Origin: Sarcocystis neurona
Lineage: Eukaryota; Apicomplexa; Conoidasida; Eucoccidiorida; Sarcocystidae
Assembly (NCBI GenBank): GCA_000727475.1
Contig: KL647292.1
Span: forward strand, 323,413-387,412
Direction of reading: 5' to 3'
DNA length: 64,000 bases
Part shown: in pieces, positions 1 to 12,235 of the stretch
How the letters are laid out: each line of letters begins with the position of its first letter
Position numbering within the stretch: the first letter of the stretch is position 1
Translations under genes and position numbers: made by a program
The notes under the pieces: model-generated
Seen by the model: only the letters and a program-made list of their open reading frames with translations
The model's database searches: none
Told to the model about the DNA's origin: nothing

Positions 1-2813
1 ATGTTGATATACGTAGTAGTGGCCACCACGTCCGTGTAGTCCTGAGAAGTAGGCTCACCCAGCTCATCCTCCTCCCCGTACAATGCGCATGCATGTGTAG
101 ATACCTGCAGCAGGTGGAAAAAGTGAGGCACGTGCCAGTACACCTTGCGAAGAAAGTGGAGGTGTCTGTACACCCGTCGTGAGACTCGTGTATCTCGACG
201 GGCGCAGGTATTGTGGAGGTGTGGTCCGTTTATCGACGTCGATGACGCAGACGTGGCTGACATCTACGTATGTGTTTGTTGAGTTTCCTCTGTCTATGCC
301 CAGCTAAGCCAAGCCATTTATACACAGGCGCCTTCGCTTTTCTCTGTGTACTACACACATGTATATACATGCGTTGTAGAAGTCTACACATACGTGGATG
401 ACACATACATGTGCAGATATGTGTGTGTATGTGTGGAGTATTCATTTCTCCACGTATGTCTATAGACAGGCGCAGTCGGTTTTCTGTGTGCCATACAGTC
501 TATATACATACGTGGATGACGCACACGCATAGAGCTACGTGAAGTGTTCATCTCAGAGAAATATCTCCCTTCTATACATGCGTGTGGGTGTCCGCGATCT
601 CCCCCTCTGTATCTGTGCCTGAGGTGTACGTACACCTGTGTTTCGAACGTGGGTATATATATGTAAATATACTTATATATATATGTATATATACTTATAT
701 ATATGTATATGTAAATGTATGCGTATCTGTACATATATATATATATATATAATTCTTATACAGTGCTTCACCGCCTGTAGCGCCTGAGGTGTACACATGT
801 GTACGTACGTATATGCGTGAACATCTATACATACAAAAACGTATACATACATGTATTTGCACGCGGACATATTTGATGCCTCGACGTTTCGCCTTTGGTG
901 GATCTCTCTGAACCCAACTTCGTGGACTCACTTCTAAAAGTTTATTTCTCTCTCTACATGTCTGTATGCGTCTATGTGTATATGTGTATGTGTGTGTACA
1001 CAAATACATACATATGTATATATAGAGAGAGGTAGATAGATAGATGGATAGATAGATACAGATATAAATATAGATATATATATATATATGTAGTTGGAGA
1101 TCTAGGTATAGGTATATATGTGTGCGTCGTCTGCGCGTGAGTCGCTCACGTGTTAAGGTGGAGGCGTTGACAGCTGTCCAAACTTCGGGTGAATTGTCCC
1201 GCGCAGGGGGACGTGCACCCGTCTCTCTCTGGTTCATACATGCTGGCGGGAGTGGGCAAGGAGATGCCTTTCTCTTCGAGGATGGGAGCAGAGGCGAAGT
1301 CTTTGTCTGCTCCCGTCTACACATAGATCTGCAGACCGAGAAGAAAAGCCTGATGTATATACTCTGCTCGCTTATACGTGTAGAAGGGGGTAGGAACAAA
1401 GAGAAAGCGAAGAAGTTATCACGAGAAACGCGGCTTTGCCGTCGCGTGGGGGGCCTTTCCCGTACACCTGCGTGTGTCCCTGCTTTGAGACGACCCAACT
1501 ACACGCATACGTCGTATATCTGTGTTTATGAGTGATTCCTCCAGAAAGACTCTATACATATATATACATATATATGGCAACGTATGTATATGTATTGTAT
1601 ATGGATGTGGCAATGTATCTATGTATATGTGTATATATGTACATATGCGACAACGTATACATGTGTATAATATGTGGCGATGTGTGGAGTGGTCCAGCCA
1701 GAGCGCAAACGTATTTCTGTAGGTAGCCAGGTATCCAGGTGCGTGCACGTATTACGGGCCGTAGTGCGGTCCGTTTCCGTAGGCACATGCGTAGATATAC
1801 CGCGTATACAGGTGCACGTAGTGGACGTGTGTGAAGGAAAGATATACGTGCGCGGAGGGAGTGTCGCGTGAACCCAGGCGTTCACGTGCCTCTGTATAAG
1901 TGTGGATATTTGTGTATAAATCGATAGACGTCACACATATATATGTATATATGTATATACGCACGCACTTAGATACGTACTGTACGTAAATATAGGTGAC
2001 TGCCCACATACAAGTATAATTGATCTGTATAGATGGATAGACGTCGCACATATATATATATATGTACGCACGTACATAGATATGAAATGTGTATAAAAAT
2101 ATATGTAACTGCCCATGTACACATACAGTAAATGTGTGTGTAGATAGAAAGACGTCGCATATATTCGTACGTACGTAGAGATGCAGTCTACTTGAATGTA
2201 GGGGACTACCCACGTACAAATAAAATAGATGTATGTAAATAGATAGGCGTCCCATATACACACACGAAGGCATGCTAGATGTGTCTACGTATGTGGTCCC
2301 TCATATACAACTATATTGTATGTATACGAAGAGGTAGCCGTCGCATATACACACACGTACGTCGACGTGCAGCAACGTGTGTGTGTATGTGTGTGTGACT
2401 GTCCGTATACAGCTATCACGCATCTGCATGTGTGCCGGCATATTTACATATATATATGTAGAGAGAGAGAATCTTGTGTACTTCTACGCCGTCCACCGCT
2501 ATCCGGGTGTGCATGCATACGCGACACATGTATATATGCATATATGTGTATATATGTATAGAAAGAGAGAGAGAGAGTTCTTCACAAACACGCACGCAGT
2601 ACGAGCATATCGGCATGTGTGCAGGCATATGCGACACATGTCTCTGTTCTGCGTGTAGAGGGGAATGGACACGAGCGCCAAGTCCAGACCCGTGTCTACA
2701 GCGGGGCTGCATGTATTTGCATGCGTGTAGCGTTCTCCATGCGTCGTGCTGTGGAACACGAGAGCGCCTGTGCCTGCGTCTGTGTGTGTGTGTATGTACG
2801 TTTGCTGCTGCAG
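1..2813. repeat. Microsatellite-rich gene-poor DNA
   Basis: Mostly alternating purine-pyrimidine DNA (TA, TG/CA, GTAC, ACGTAT words) with no convincing gene. It includes TA-rich tracts around 650-760 and 1000-1100, and a loose duplication around 290-560 in which a 'cacatacgtggatgac' word recurs. The only stretch of ordinary composition is about 1120-1500. It is open on both strands and could hold an upstream exon of the plus-strand membrane gene: a frame there reaches a weak GTGTAG donor near 1378 in phase 1, the phase the exon at 2814 needs. I could not decide between the strands, so no CDS is called there. Confidence 0.6.
1923..2365. repeat. Degenerate tandem array, ~90-113 bp units
   Basis: About four to five diverged units. 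Each contains a core like gacgtcgcatat (near 1928, 2041, 2151, 2246 and 2338), and the earlier ones are followed by a second core like gactgcccacata. Spacing is about 113 bp for the first steps and about 90 bp for the later ones. Units are separated by TA/TG microsatellite of variable length, so the array probably grew by unequal exchange and then decayed. Confidence 0.6.
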
Positions 2814-5800
2814 ATAACTTCTTGGTCTTCGTCGGGATTTGTTTGCTGCCGGTGATCTACGTGATTTTCACGGCGCGGGCCAAGGCCGTGGTATACCCGA
2901 CCGTGAACCAGCTGGTCTCTGTGGAAGGGCTTCTGCATGCAGACCTGGCGTTCTCGATGACGCTGGACATGCTCGATATTGTCGTCATGTTCCGCGACTC
3001 CTTCGGTAAGACTGTTCTGCTGCCTGCGGGAAGAAGGAAGAGACGAACGAGCGCAAGTCGAAGCGTGGGACTGCGCACAGAAGGAAAGGCCGGGGCAGTC
3101 GCGACGGGGAAACGACGGCGCAGAAGACAGGAACGGAAAAAAGCGACACGGCGAGGAGAGCAGGGGGCAGAAGAAATGTAACGCAGAAAAGAGACAGAGT
3201 GGAAGAGATAGAAGGCGGAGGAAATCGGGAGATAGAGAGCAGATGTGAGGGGGGAGGGGCGCCAGAAGGGACGACGTAAATGTCTCGGAAGCGGCGATGG
3301 AACTGCTGCTGCTTCCTGCACGTGTTCTGCATGCGTGACGTTCTTCAGTTGTTCAGGCGTCGCAGACGCACACCGACACAAACACCGCGGGAGGGAAAAA
3401 AGTTCCATCTTCAACGCATACATATCTGGGTGTATGTGTGTGTATGTGTGTATGTGTGTATGTGTGTGTGTGTGGCGCAACAACACGAGGACGGTACAGC
3501 GGCGTACACATCTGTGCGAAGTGGCGCAACAGTCGAAATAAGAAAGGAGAATACGTACACACACCCGTATACCTGTGGACGCGTGCTGAAGCCCAGAAAC
3601 AGAGAGAAAAAGAGAAACGAGTAGTGCACGTCTTCGTCCTTCGAATAAGACGGAAAGAGGCGTAGCAATCGGAAGGGAAACGTGCAACACAGAGAGAAGA
3701 AACCACACCTGAAGAAGAGGAAGCACAACATAAAAGTACGACTTGGTGAATGCGCCGCTGGCCAAGAACGAGCTGCTGCTGCATGTGTGTGGCAGTGGGG
3801 GGGTGTGGGCGGTGTTCCTCCGTCGCCGAGTGCTCGGAGCTTCTCTACGCTGCTCTACATATATGTGTACGTGTGTGCACGTTTCTGGTGTCTGTACACC
3901 TGCGGTCGTCCAGTGACATGTATTCATGGAGGCGTAAGTCCTCCGGTGCCAGTAGTGTGTACGTAGGCATCTATACGAGTGATACCTTTGCTGCAAATAT
4001 ATACATATATACGTATAGGTGTGTGCATGCGTGTTGCTGTGTTGTGCAGATGGCCTGCTGCGTCGGGTGCCTTTCCTGCTGTTGTGTTTCTTCTCTTCGT
4101 CTGCGCGTATTCTCGTCGCCTTTTCTCCCCTGCATCCGCTGCTTCTTTTCCTTCTCTCAGGCCTGCTTTCGTGTTCCCTCCCGCTGCTGATTTCCCCCCG
4201 TTCCGGTTGTTCCTCTTCTGGCTCGGCCCTCACCTGTTCTTCCGCTTCTTCTCGAGTGGCGGGTTCGCGCGCGTGCGGCCTCCGGTGCTCCGCATTTTCC
4301 TCTGCACCCTACGTGCTTTTCTCCACGCTCTCCTTTCGTTTTTCTTCGTTCCTTTGCACCGGATGTTCCTGTTTGCCCCCCTTCTTATTAGTGTCCTTTG
4401 TCTCTCTTGTAGCCTTTTTCGTTTGCGTCTCTGTGTTTCCCTGCCCGTTTCTTTTCCTTTTCTTCTTCTCGCCTCCGCCGGATTCTCTCTTCTTCTCCTG
4501 TCTCACTTCTTCGTAACGGCGCACGCTTTCCTTCTCTGCTGTTTCTCGTTGCCCGTCCTCCCTTTGTTCTCTCTCGGCGTCTGCGTCCTCTCCAGCAGAT
4601 CGCGTCCTCTATAACGTCCTCCTCCCTCCGTCTTCTTGCTTCTTCTCTGTTCCTGCTGCTGTTGTCTGCTCTGTGTCGCTGACCTCTCTGCGTCTCTCTC
4701 TCGCGCTGACGCCTGTTCGTCCGGGTTGCTTCTGCTGCTACTGTCTCGGGTGACGTTCTCTTTTCCTCGTGTGGTTTTTCCCCCCTTTTTCCCTCGCACA
4801 ACTCGCGTCCTCCTGCGTGTCCTCTCTCACGTCCTCTCCAGCGCCTCTTCTCTCTGTCGTTGTTCCGCGCGCCTTCTTCTGGCGGTGTGGCCCGCGTCCA
4901 TTTCCCGCATCACCTCCACGTTCTCCCTCTGGGGGTGTCTGCGGCTGATCTGCTGCTCTGTGCGGGCCGACGTGCGTTTCTCAGGACGTTTCAACAGCGC
5001 CTGGTGGCTGGGTACAGAGTCAGTAATGAAGTGGATCTGCTTTGCCATGGTGATCCTCACTATCGTCGGGGTAACGTGTCTGGGGTTTGCGTTCCCGACG
5101 CGGTCCGCGGACAGCAGGGAAGCCGTTGCGAGTTCCCTGTCGCGCACAGACATGTTCATATCTGCCAAGTATGCGTTCTTGATTGGGCTGTTCCTGGTCG
5201 ACATTCCCTACCTCGCCCTGCGGATCTACTGGATCGTGGAGACCGACACTGTCTCCTTCTTTATGTTCAAGAATGTCTACTGCCTCCTCACGCGCCCGCT
5301 GCGTCTTAACCAGTGCCGCCTCGCCGAGAGAGAGAAGGCGAAGGGGACGCAGAAGTCCTTCTACGACCAGGATGCCCTGCCGACAGAGTACCGCCGAGCT
5401 GCTGCCGAAGAGGAAGAAGCCGCCATCACTGCTGCCGAAGAGGAGGAGGAAGAGGAAGAAGAGGAAGAGGAAGAGGAAGAAGAGGAAGACATTGGAAGAG
5501 AGGAAAGAAACATCACGCGAGCGACAGCACTAGCAGCTGCTGAAGACGAGATGATGCGCCAGCAGCAGCAGCGGGGGCCGGGCCACCACGCGCACGACGG
5601 CGGGGGCCGGTCTCCAACAACGGCCTACTACAGCGCTCCTGACGTGGGAGAGCAGGCAGAGGCGGGGGAAGACCCCGAGCTGAGATTTAGGAGAGCAGGA
5701 AGAAGTCGAAGAACCGGCGGCGACGCAGAGGGAGAAAGCGCTCCGTATGACGGGCGGAGTGCTGCGGCGTCTGGGTACTACTACTCTCCGTATAAGGGAA

Positions 5801-8800
5801 GATACGAAGCGGACGAAGAATACTACGGCGGCAGTCGCTATAGAACTCAGCCTCGTTTTGCATTTGGACACGACGCTCTGCACGCCGCTGCTGCTCCAGC
5901 AGAAAGCGAAGAAGAAGCAGCAGACAACGACGCTCGAACATCACGCTGGGTAGCTGCCGCTGCTGCTGCTGCTCCTCCTCCCCCTCGTCGCTTCGTGCAA
6001 CAGGTTGCACATGCGACTGCCGTTGCGCCGTCGACAGACGCGTCGGAGGCGTCCAGTGACCGCGACCGAGCTCCAGGACGTCGCAGCATCCGAAGAACAC
6101 CGGCTGCCCGAACTTTCTGGCAGCTGCAGGAGCGGCTGTTCGCCGCCTTCCCTGCTGCACACGACGAGGATGCGGATGTTTCCTCTGTCCTGCTTCCCGC
6201 CGGGGCCCGGACTGGGCCCCCACGCAGCAACGGCAGCAGGGCCGCCACACACAACCACCCGCATCAAGAAGAGGAGCAGCACCACGAGCAGGACCAAGTC
6301 AGTCCACAGCAGCCGGAGCTGCAGCAGCAGCAGTGGGGAGTGATGGCGCTCAGGACGCTGCCGCTGCACGGCGCTGCTCCTGCTGCCGAAAAGTTCCTCG
6401 AGGAAACGGACTTTCCGTCTGCCGCTTCCGCCGCCTACTCTTCTTTCTTCCCCGAGCTCGACGACAGATCTCGCATCTATGGTGCGACTCGTACCGGGCT
6501 GTCACTTCCTGTGTCTGCTGAACGTGCCCGTCAGGCTGCTGCCGGCGGGGGAAGAGGAGGAATCCCTCTGTGCAGTCGCTTTGAAAACGCAGCCCGCCAC
6601 CGCGGACCGCGAGGGGAAGTCCCCCAGCAGCAGCAGCAGCGTGTCGGCGCTGCCGTTGCCTTCGGTACCTCGCCTTCGAGCTCCTACTGCCTTTCTACTG
6701 AGCAGCTGCAGCAGGAACAGCCGCTGCTGCGGCAGCGCTTCCACCCTGCGGCTGCGTCGTCGGCCTCGCCAAGAGACGTGATTTCTACTCCCGAAGTCGA
6801 CCGTCCTTCAGCGACCGCAGCAGCAGAGCAGCAACAGCCCCACCAACGCGGCGGACGGCTGCAGCGTTATCTGCTGCTGCAGCCCCGGGCGGGGAGGGGA
6901 GGACGTCCCGCTGCTGCTGCTTCTTCTTCTCCCGCTCCTGGTTCTACTGCTGGGGCTTCACAGACTCTGTGGGGAGACCGACCGATTGAAGGAGACGGAG
7001 GAGGAGCAGCAGCAACACTGCCGGCAGCACAACAGCAGCAACAGTCGGTACCGGAGCTGCTGCTGCCTCAGCAACAGCAGCTTGCGCCTCGTGGAGGCAA
7101 AAGCACGGGATGGCGGCGATTCTCCACCCTGTGGGCACCGCGGCCCGCTCCTGCCGTTGCTGCGGCAGAACTATCTGCAGGAGTAGCCGCGGAAAATGAA
7201 CGAGCCGGCGCGACAGGCGTGACGTCCGTCTCTGCCGCTCAGGGGGCGCACTTCCGCGAGAACGCCCACATGCCAGCAGCAGCAGCAGGAGGGACGGCAG
7301 GAGCGACGGAATTCACAGCAGCAGCAGGGAGAGGCGGAGGAGGAGCAGCTGGAGAAGCAGCAGTCGGGGAAGAAGGCATGTTGGGTGGATTAGCCGCAGG
7401 ACGGGGAGCAGGAGGAGGGCCAGAGGGCTTAACTTTCCCCAGCGGTTTTCCTGCTGCGTCCCCATCATCTGGTTCAGAAGCAGCTCCTCCACTGCAGTCT
7501 ACCCTTGGTGCAGGTGCAGCACCGACGCCTGGAGCAGTCTCATTGGGGCGGATTCGGCCGCAGGGCTTCTCGTCAGCTGCAGCAGCGCCAGGAATAGCTG
7601 ACAAAGCAGCAGTTGCAACAGGCGGAGGTGGACTGCGGAAGCGTGTTAGCAGCGTCCTCTACGCGCTACAAAAGAAAGCGAGCGGCGACCACCCAGCCGG
7701 CGATGCAGGAACGCCAGCAACCGACGGCGGAGGGATTAAACAACCCGGCGTGGCACCGCCTCTTCCTTCTCCAGCAGCGACAGGAGGAGGGGGTCTTGCG
7801 GGTGGAGCAACAGGCACTCCTCGAGGAGGCGGAGGAGGAGCAGCAACAGGAGGAGGAGGAAACGGCATGCAGACGAATTTTGTTGGTGCCCTGCCGCCAC
7901 AACAACCAGTACAGGGAGCCTCGGCAAAGGAGAAAGAGGAAAAGAAACCTCCACGACAGAAGCGGTTGACGTTTCGTGAGCGCTTGAAGCAGCGGCGAGA
8001 GCGGAACCTGCTGAGGGATCTTAATTATGTGCGAGGCATTCCGGTGAAGAATATTGGCGTCTTTGCATGCATCTGGCGATTTCTGCGAGTTCTTCTTCAC
8101 GGCGGCAGAGAAGGTCTGCGCACTATGTTGGACGATGTGCTTGTGTTGCCGTACTTGCAGCAGCTGCGGGTGATGCTGTCGCCCATCTGCTACCACGGGA
8201 TGACGCTGGCGCTGTTCGTACTGCTGCTCTTCAGCACTCCCACCACGACAGCGGAGCTGCCAGGCATTGCTGCGTGGCCTGAGTTTTTCCCCGTTACGAA
8301 CTGGCAGCAGTCGGACCGCGTCGACCGCACAGCTGTGGTGCTCGTCTGCACGTTGACGATGCTCCAGCTGCTGTTCTATCTCTTCTCTGCCCCGTTTCTT
8401 GACGTCTTGTTTGTAAGTATCGGCGCCGGCCTCCGTCTGCTGAGCAGCTACATGATGCTACGAGCTTTTGCCATCAGCTTCGCCCAGCAGCTGGTGCCGT
8501 CTTCGCAACTTCTGGCCGACCTGCCTGTCACGGAGCAGCAGCAGCTGCAGGAGATTAATGGAAGCCGCTACGTTGGATTGGTGGTCGCCTTCGCCTTCGT
8601 CGCCCTCCCCGCGTACAGGCTACTCACGCTGGGTCTGCCTGCGTGTTTCGCCCTGTGTGGGAAAAGATACGTTTCTTTCAAGCAAGAAAAGAAAAGTAAG
8701 CCAGAATATCCAGAAAGGCAACGGCAACGGAGAGGCAGCATCTTCGTGCAGAAGGGAGAGTCTTGTCAAAACGAAGCGAACGAGAAACCCGTACACACAG

Positions 8801-11800
8801 TCAACAGCGCAGATACGCAGGACCGAGAGAGATAGAGAGACGACGGCTGCTTGTGTGAGGATATGTCGCTTTGTGAAGGGGGAAAAGAAAGACAAAGAGA
8901 GGGAGAAGTAAGATAGAGCAAGGATGTAGAATAGATAGAGACTGAATAACGTCAGAAACTCTCTAGTGCGGCAGGTGATCAAGACGAAGACAGAGGGACA
9001 CCCAGCAGCAGCAGCAGAGGGAGAAAAGGCAGCAGACACTGAGAAGGAGGGAGGTGGAAGAGAGGGATACTAGGCAGATACCGTATAAGCAACTGCAGTA
9101 CCAGGGAGAGAAGAGACAGGGCAGCAGAGACAGCATTAGCAGCGGTAGACCGATCGCAGCAGAAGAACTAGTGTCACAAAGAAGCGACGAATTTTCAAGT
9201 TTCCTCTGACGTAGTTTTGTGCACCAGGGGGATGCAGTCCCAGTTGCAGCAGTGCTTGGCGCCGGGGCCAAAGGAAGGACGAGAGAGAACCGAATACCAC
9301 CGTAGCAGAGCAGAGACAGACAGGGCAGTCGAAGCGGAGCTAGCAGCAAGCAGAAGCAGGAGTAGCAGCACTTGAAACCAGAGCAGAGCCGAAGCAGCAG
9401 CAAAGGGCTGCTGTCGACAAGAACGGGACCAGAGATATGTGAGGCGAGAGACTCCTAAGTTGTTGCAGCGAAAGCAGTTGTTGCAGGTGTCGTCGTACAG
9501 TCGGATATATGGAGTAGCAGCAAGCAATAACAACACGCGCAAAACGAGCAGCAACAGCAGACGCACGCGGTTAAAGTTCACGCATTGATGCGGTCTTGGC
9601 TCCACAGTAGCTGGGCGAGTTGAGATCGGATGTTGGTGCGGTAGAGTTCCAGGTGTATACTTGCGTGTCTGGACACGGGTAGTATCGGCTCCTGATATAC
9701 ATATATGTACACACACAATACACACACGTATGCATATGTGTGTATATATATACGCAATAACGACATAGGTATACTCGTACGTATATATGTGTAGATGTAT
9801 ATATACCTGTGTGCATGTCTGCGTATATAGAATTGTGTGGGCACGTTCTTCTGTCTGTGTTAACATGCCTGTGAAGATAGACAGCAATTGCAGTAGAAGT
9901 GTGGCTTACCCTGTCTTTATTTGTGTACGTATATATATATATGTTGATGTGCGTAACGTAGAGGTAATAGAAACGGTGCTGAGTGAAGCAGTATCCTTTT
10001 CTGAACAGTAATACGTGCTTACATTCTGCTGGATGTAGGAGGGGAAGGCTGAAATGCCTCTCCCTCGCGGAGCCATGTTGTAGTGGGTGAAGTATATTAA
10101 ACCGTCTTTTTTTGCACTGGGAATGACTGAGTGGCGTCTTAACACGCGGAGGTCTGCATCTTCTCTGTCTCTCCCTCTCTCTCTGTGTACTGTAGGCCCG
10201 AATGTGTATGTGTGTCCGGGGGCCCGTGATACTAGCAAGACCGGGAAAACGTTACACGAACTTTTGCGTCCAGAATTGCTCTATTATACGCGGCTGCTTC
10301 TGTTTCTGCTCTGAGGCGGGGCTGCCTGCCGCTGGAGGCGTCTGTTGTGCGCCCGGTTTCGCCGCGGATAGCAGTAGCTTTCTACGTGTCCACCTCTGGA
10401 CTCACGTCCGTATTTCCCTCGTGTTGTGACTCTCTACGCCTTCGCTTCTGCACAAGGCGTATGCAGCATATATCTTTGCCGCCTTTTTTTGGTCCATCGG
10501 TCTCTGCGGTAGAGGCACGTACTAACACCTGCGGGCAGTCACTGCATACGGAGTCCACCTGATCGTTTCCTCGGACCCTCGGAAGCCGCAAAAGGGATTC
10601 TTTCTTCTCCACGTAGATCTGCTTCATTACCATAAAAATATAGATGCTTGCTTCACGTGTGTGTCTATATACACATATGTGTACAAGCTTGCTACATACG
10701 TATATATATGTATATATGTAGGTGTATGTCTTTGCCTCACATACGTGAATACGTACGTACATATGTGCAAGTCCGCTTCACACGTATATAAATATGTTAG
10801 AAGTGCGTTTGCTACTTGCATGTACACCTTACCTCCTCCTGTATTTTATCCTGCTCAGAGTATGCGTACGTGCTAGCTGGTGTGTATATATAAGTGTGCC
10901 CAGGAGTGTCCAGATAACTTCAGCCCTGCAGGGTAGAATCTCGTATCCTTGCGCGCGTGGAAGGACGGGCAGTCGCAGTGACAACGACTGGAGAAGCTAG
11001 CTTAGATGCTGTTCCTGTGTAGATCTAGACTTCGTTGCGTGCGCCTTGTGGCTGGCAGCACAAAGTTTCCAATCATTTGCCGTGCACACTCCTCTTCGTG
11101 CGGCACTGCTTCTGCGCGGATGCTGACCTTGTAGACTCTAGCGTTTTATCCGTCTGTGGTAGGCAATGAGGATGCCTCTCGGGTTTCGACTGCGTAACAT
11201 CGAAGACCCGATTTCACTGTGTCAACACGTGGTTGCTCATCATCTTCACCTCGCATACGGTCATCAAATTGGATTTTGAAAAGGCTAATTTTTCCTCGAG
11301 TGGCGCAAAAAGTGAAAGGAATTTCACAAAATGTTGAAGTTTTTTTCGCAGCACGTGCACTGCGCGTCGTCATCACCATTATCACAACATTGTCCGCTCA
11401 CGCTCTGCACGCGTGATACTGAAGGGAGCGTCTGGTGCCTGTGTGTATGTCGTTCCTCTGCGCTGCTCACTTCTTCTGCGTACTACTCATCGTTGCTTCC
11501 CCTAATTGTAGCTAGCTAACTCTTTTTTTCTCGACCTCCTCGTCTCATTTGCTCTTCCGTGGTTCTTCCCTTCATTTCAGGGTAATTGCTCCACCTTCGT
11601 TCCTGTTTGAATCCTTCTTTTCCTTTGTGCTTCTTCCAGAAGGGACTTACGAGTGCATGTCTTGCGAGGAAGACCCCTCCCTGTGGACGCACGCACGAGG
11701 ATTGTGTGGAAATCGAAATCTCTTCACAGTTTCGAATGCAATTCTTTTTTTTGCCTGCCGTCACTGCGTTGCCCCTCTTTCCCTCAATGCTCTACTTTGC

Positions 11801-12235
11801 GGACCGGATGTGTTTAAAGATATACGGTTGCTGGATAACCTTGCGCACGCCCAGGTTTGTGATGTGGTGGTCCTAGCTCTGCTGCAGTTCTACGCACTGA
11901 CGATGCAGCTGAGTTGGTATATGCTAGGCGTCTTTCTAGGTCACGACTTTTTCCTCATTATATACCTAGTTATTGGACAAACAGTGCGTATAATGGCCCA
12001 GCGGAGATACGAAGTGAAGCTGCTCCTGCAGGAGCTTGTACTGCAGAGAAACGACGGTTTACGTCTGCCCGAAGAAGACGACGAGGCAGAAGAGTCAGAG
12101 TATGGTGGTTTTGAGAAAGAAAGAAAAATGGCGAAAAAGGCTGTGCGGTTCTTTACGCTTGCCGATGTGGAGGAGGAGTATCAAACGGAAGGATACTTTT
12201 CTTCACCTGGCTGCATTTTCCCCCAGTTTCTCTAA
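2814..12235 (+). CDS. Large multi-pass membrane protein, TMEM121-like N-terminus (5' end missing)
   Basis: Exons 2814-3005, 4985-8695 and 11640-12235 join in matching phase (1, 1, 1) at GTAAGA, GTAAGC and pyrimidine-AG sites. They give about 1,498 residues; at least one upstream exon is missing. Residues 1-190 hold several hydrophobic segments plus the motifs TLDMLDIVVMF and VSFFMFKNVYCLL, which resemble the TMEM121/CECR6 family. Residues ~200-1050 are low complexity: a Glu run (DNA 5407-5490), then Ala, Gln, Pro, Gly and Ser runs. From ~1056 (RLTFRERLKQRRERNLL) a second membrane module has four or more hydrophobic stretches. The last exon begins with a Cys-rich loop (YECMSCEEDPSLW), has two or three membrane spans and ends in an acidic tail. 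I do not recognise the second module. The assignment to TMEM121 is from memory of the family. It is also possible that the last exon belongs to a separate gene, though the phase fit argues against that. Confidence 0.6.
3006..4984 (+). other. Intron with purine-rich 5' part and ~900-nt pyrimidine tract
   Basis: Lies between two phase-matched exons. After the GTAAGA donor comes a purine-rich stretch (about 3020-3260, again about 3590-3730), then TG microsatellite at 3428-3475, then nearly continuous pyrimidine from about 4060 to the acceptor TTCTCAG at 4984. Long open frames here on both strands (for example 3979-4614 plus, 2857-4233 minus) are consequences of this skewed composition, not genes. 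Confidence 0.55.
3425..3476. repeat. TG/TATG microsatellite
   Basis: An uninterrupted mixture of tgtg and tatg units inside the intron of the plus-strand membrane gene. Confidence 0.9.
5390..7950 (+). repeat. CAG/GCA-type triplet repeats coding for homopolymer runs
   Basis: Dense imperfect CAG, GCA, GAA and GGA triplets inside the large exon at 4985-8695. In the open frame they give Glu runs (5407-5490), Ala runs (for example 5957-5975), Gln runs and Gly/Ala-rich stretches. The frame stays open over 2.5 kb although the repeats are read in different registers, which supports translation. Such homopolymeric runs are a known feature of Eimeria proteins. Confidence 0.85.
8696..11639 (+). other. 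Probable intron with microsatellites; extra exons not excluded
   Basis: Bounded by a GTAAGC donor at 8696 and a CTTCTTCCAG acceptor at 11639. It starts purine-rich (8700-9120) and contains TA/TG tracts (9690-9800, 10640-10800). The large exon's own frame also stays open past the donor to a stop at 8835, so an unspliced end is a formal alternative. Weak exon-like stretches at about 10240-10560 and 11220-11410 (a hydrophobic ALRVVITIITTLSAHALHA end) might be alternative exons; I could not link them in phase. Confidence 0.4.
10640..10800. repeat. Short tandem repeat, ~60 bp spacing, microsatellite-based
   Basis: The word cttgcttcacgtgtgt / gtccgcttcacacgta and neighbouring tatata/gtacgt tracts recur at irregular spacing. 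Diverged, no coding content. Confidence 0.4.

Noticed and set aside
695..1498. 267-codon minus-strand frame at the left end
   Set aside because: Half is microsatellite (Ile-Tyr runs) and the rest is open on both strands; no start or splice support.
2857..4233. 458-codon minus-strand open frame
   Set aside because: Antisense to a phase-matched exon and to the purine/pyrimidine-skewed intron; skewed composition removes stops and the peptide is a string of low-complexity segments.
3979..4614. 211-codon plus-strand frame rich in Leu, Phe and Ser
   Set aside because: Lies in the pyrimidine tract of an intron; the Leu/Phe/Ser composition is what CTT/TTC/TCT repeats give in any frame.
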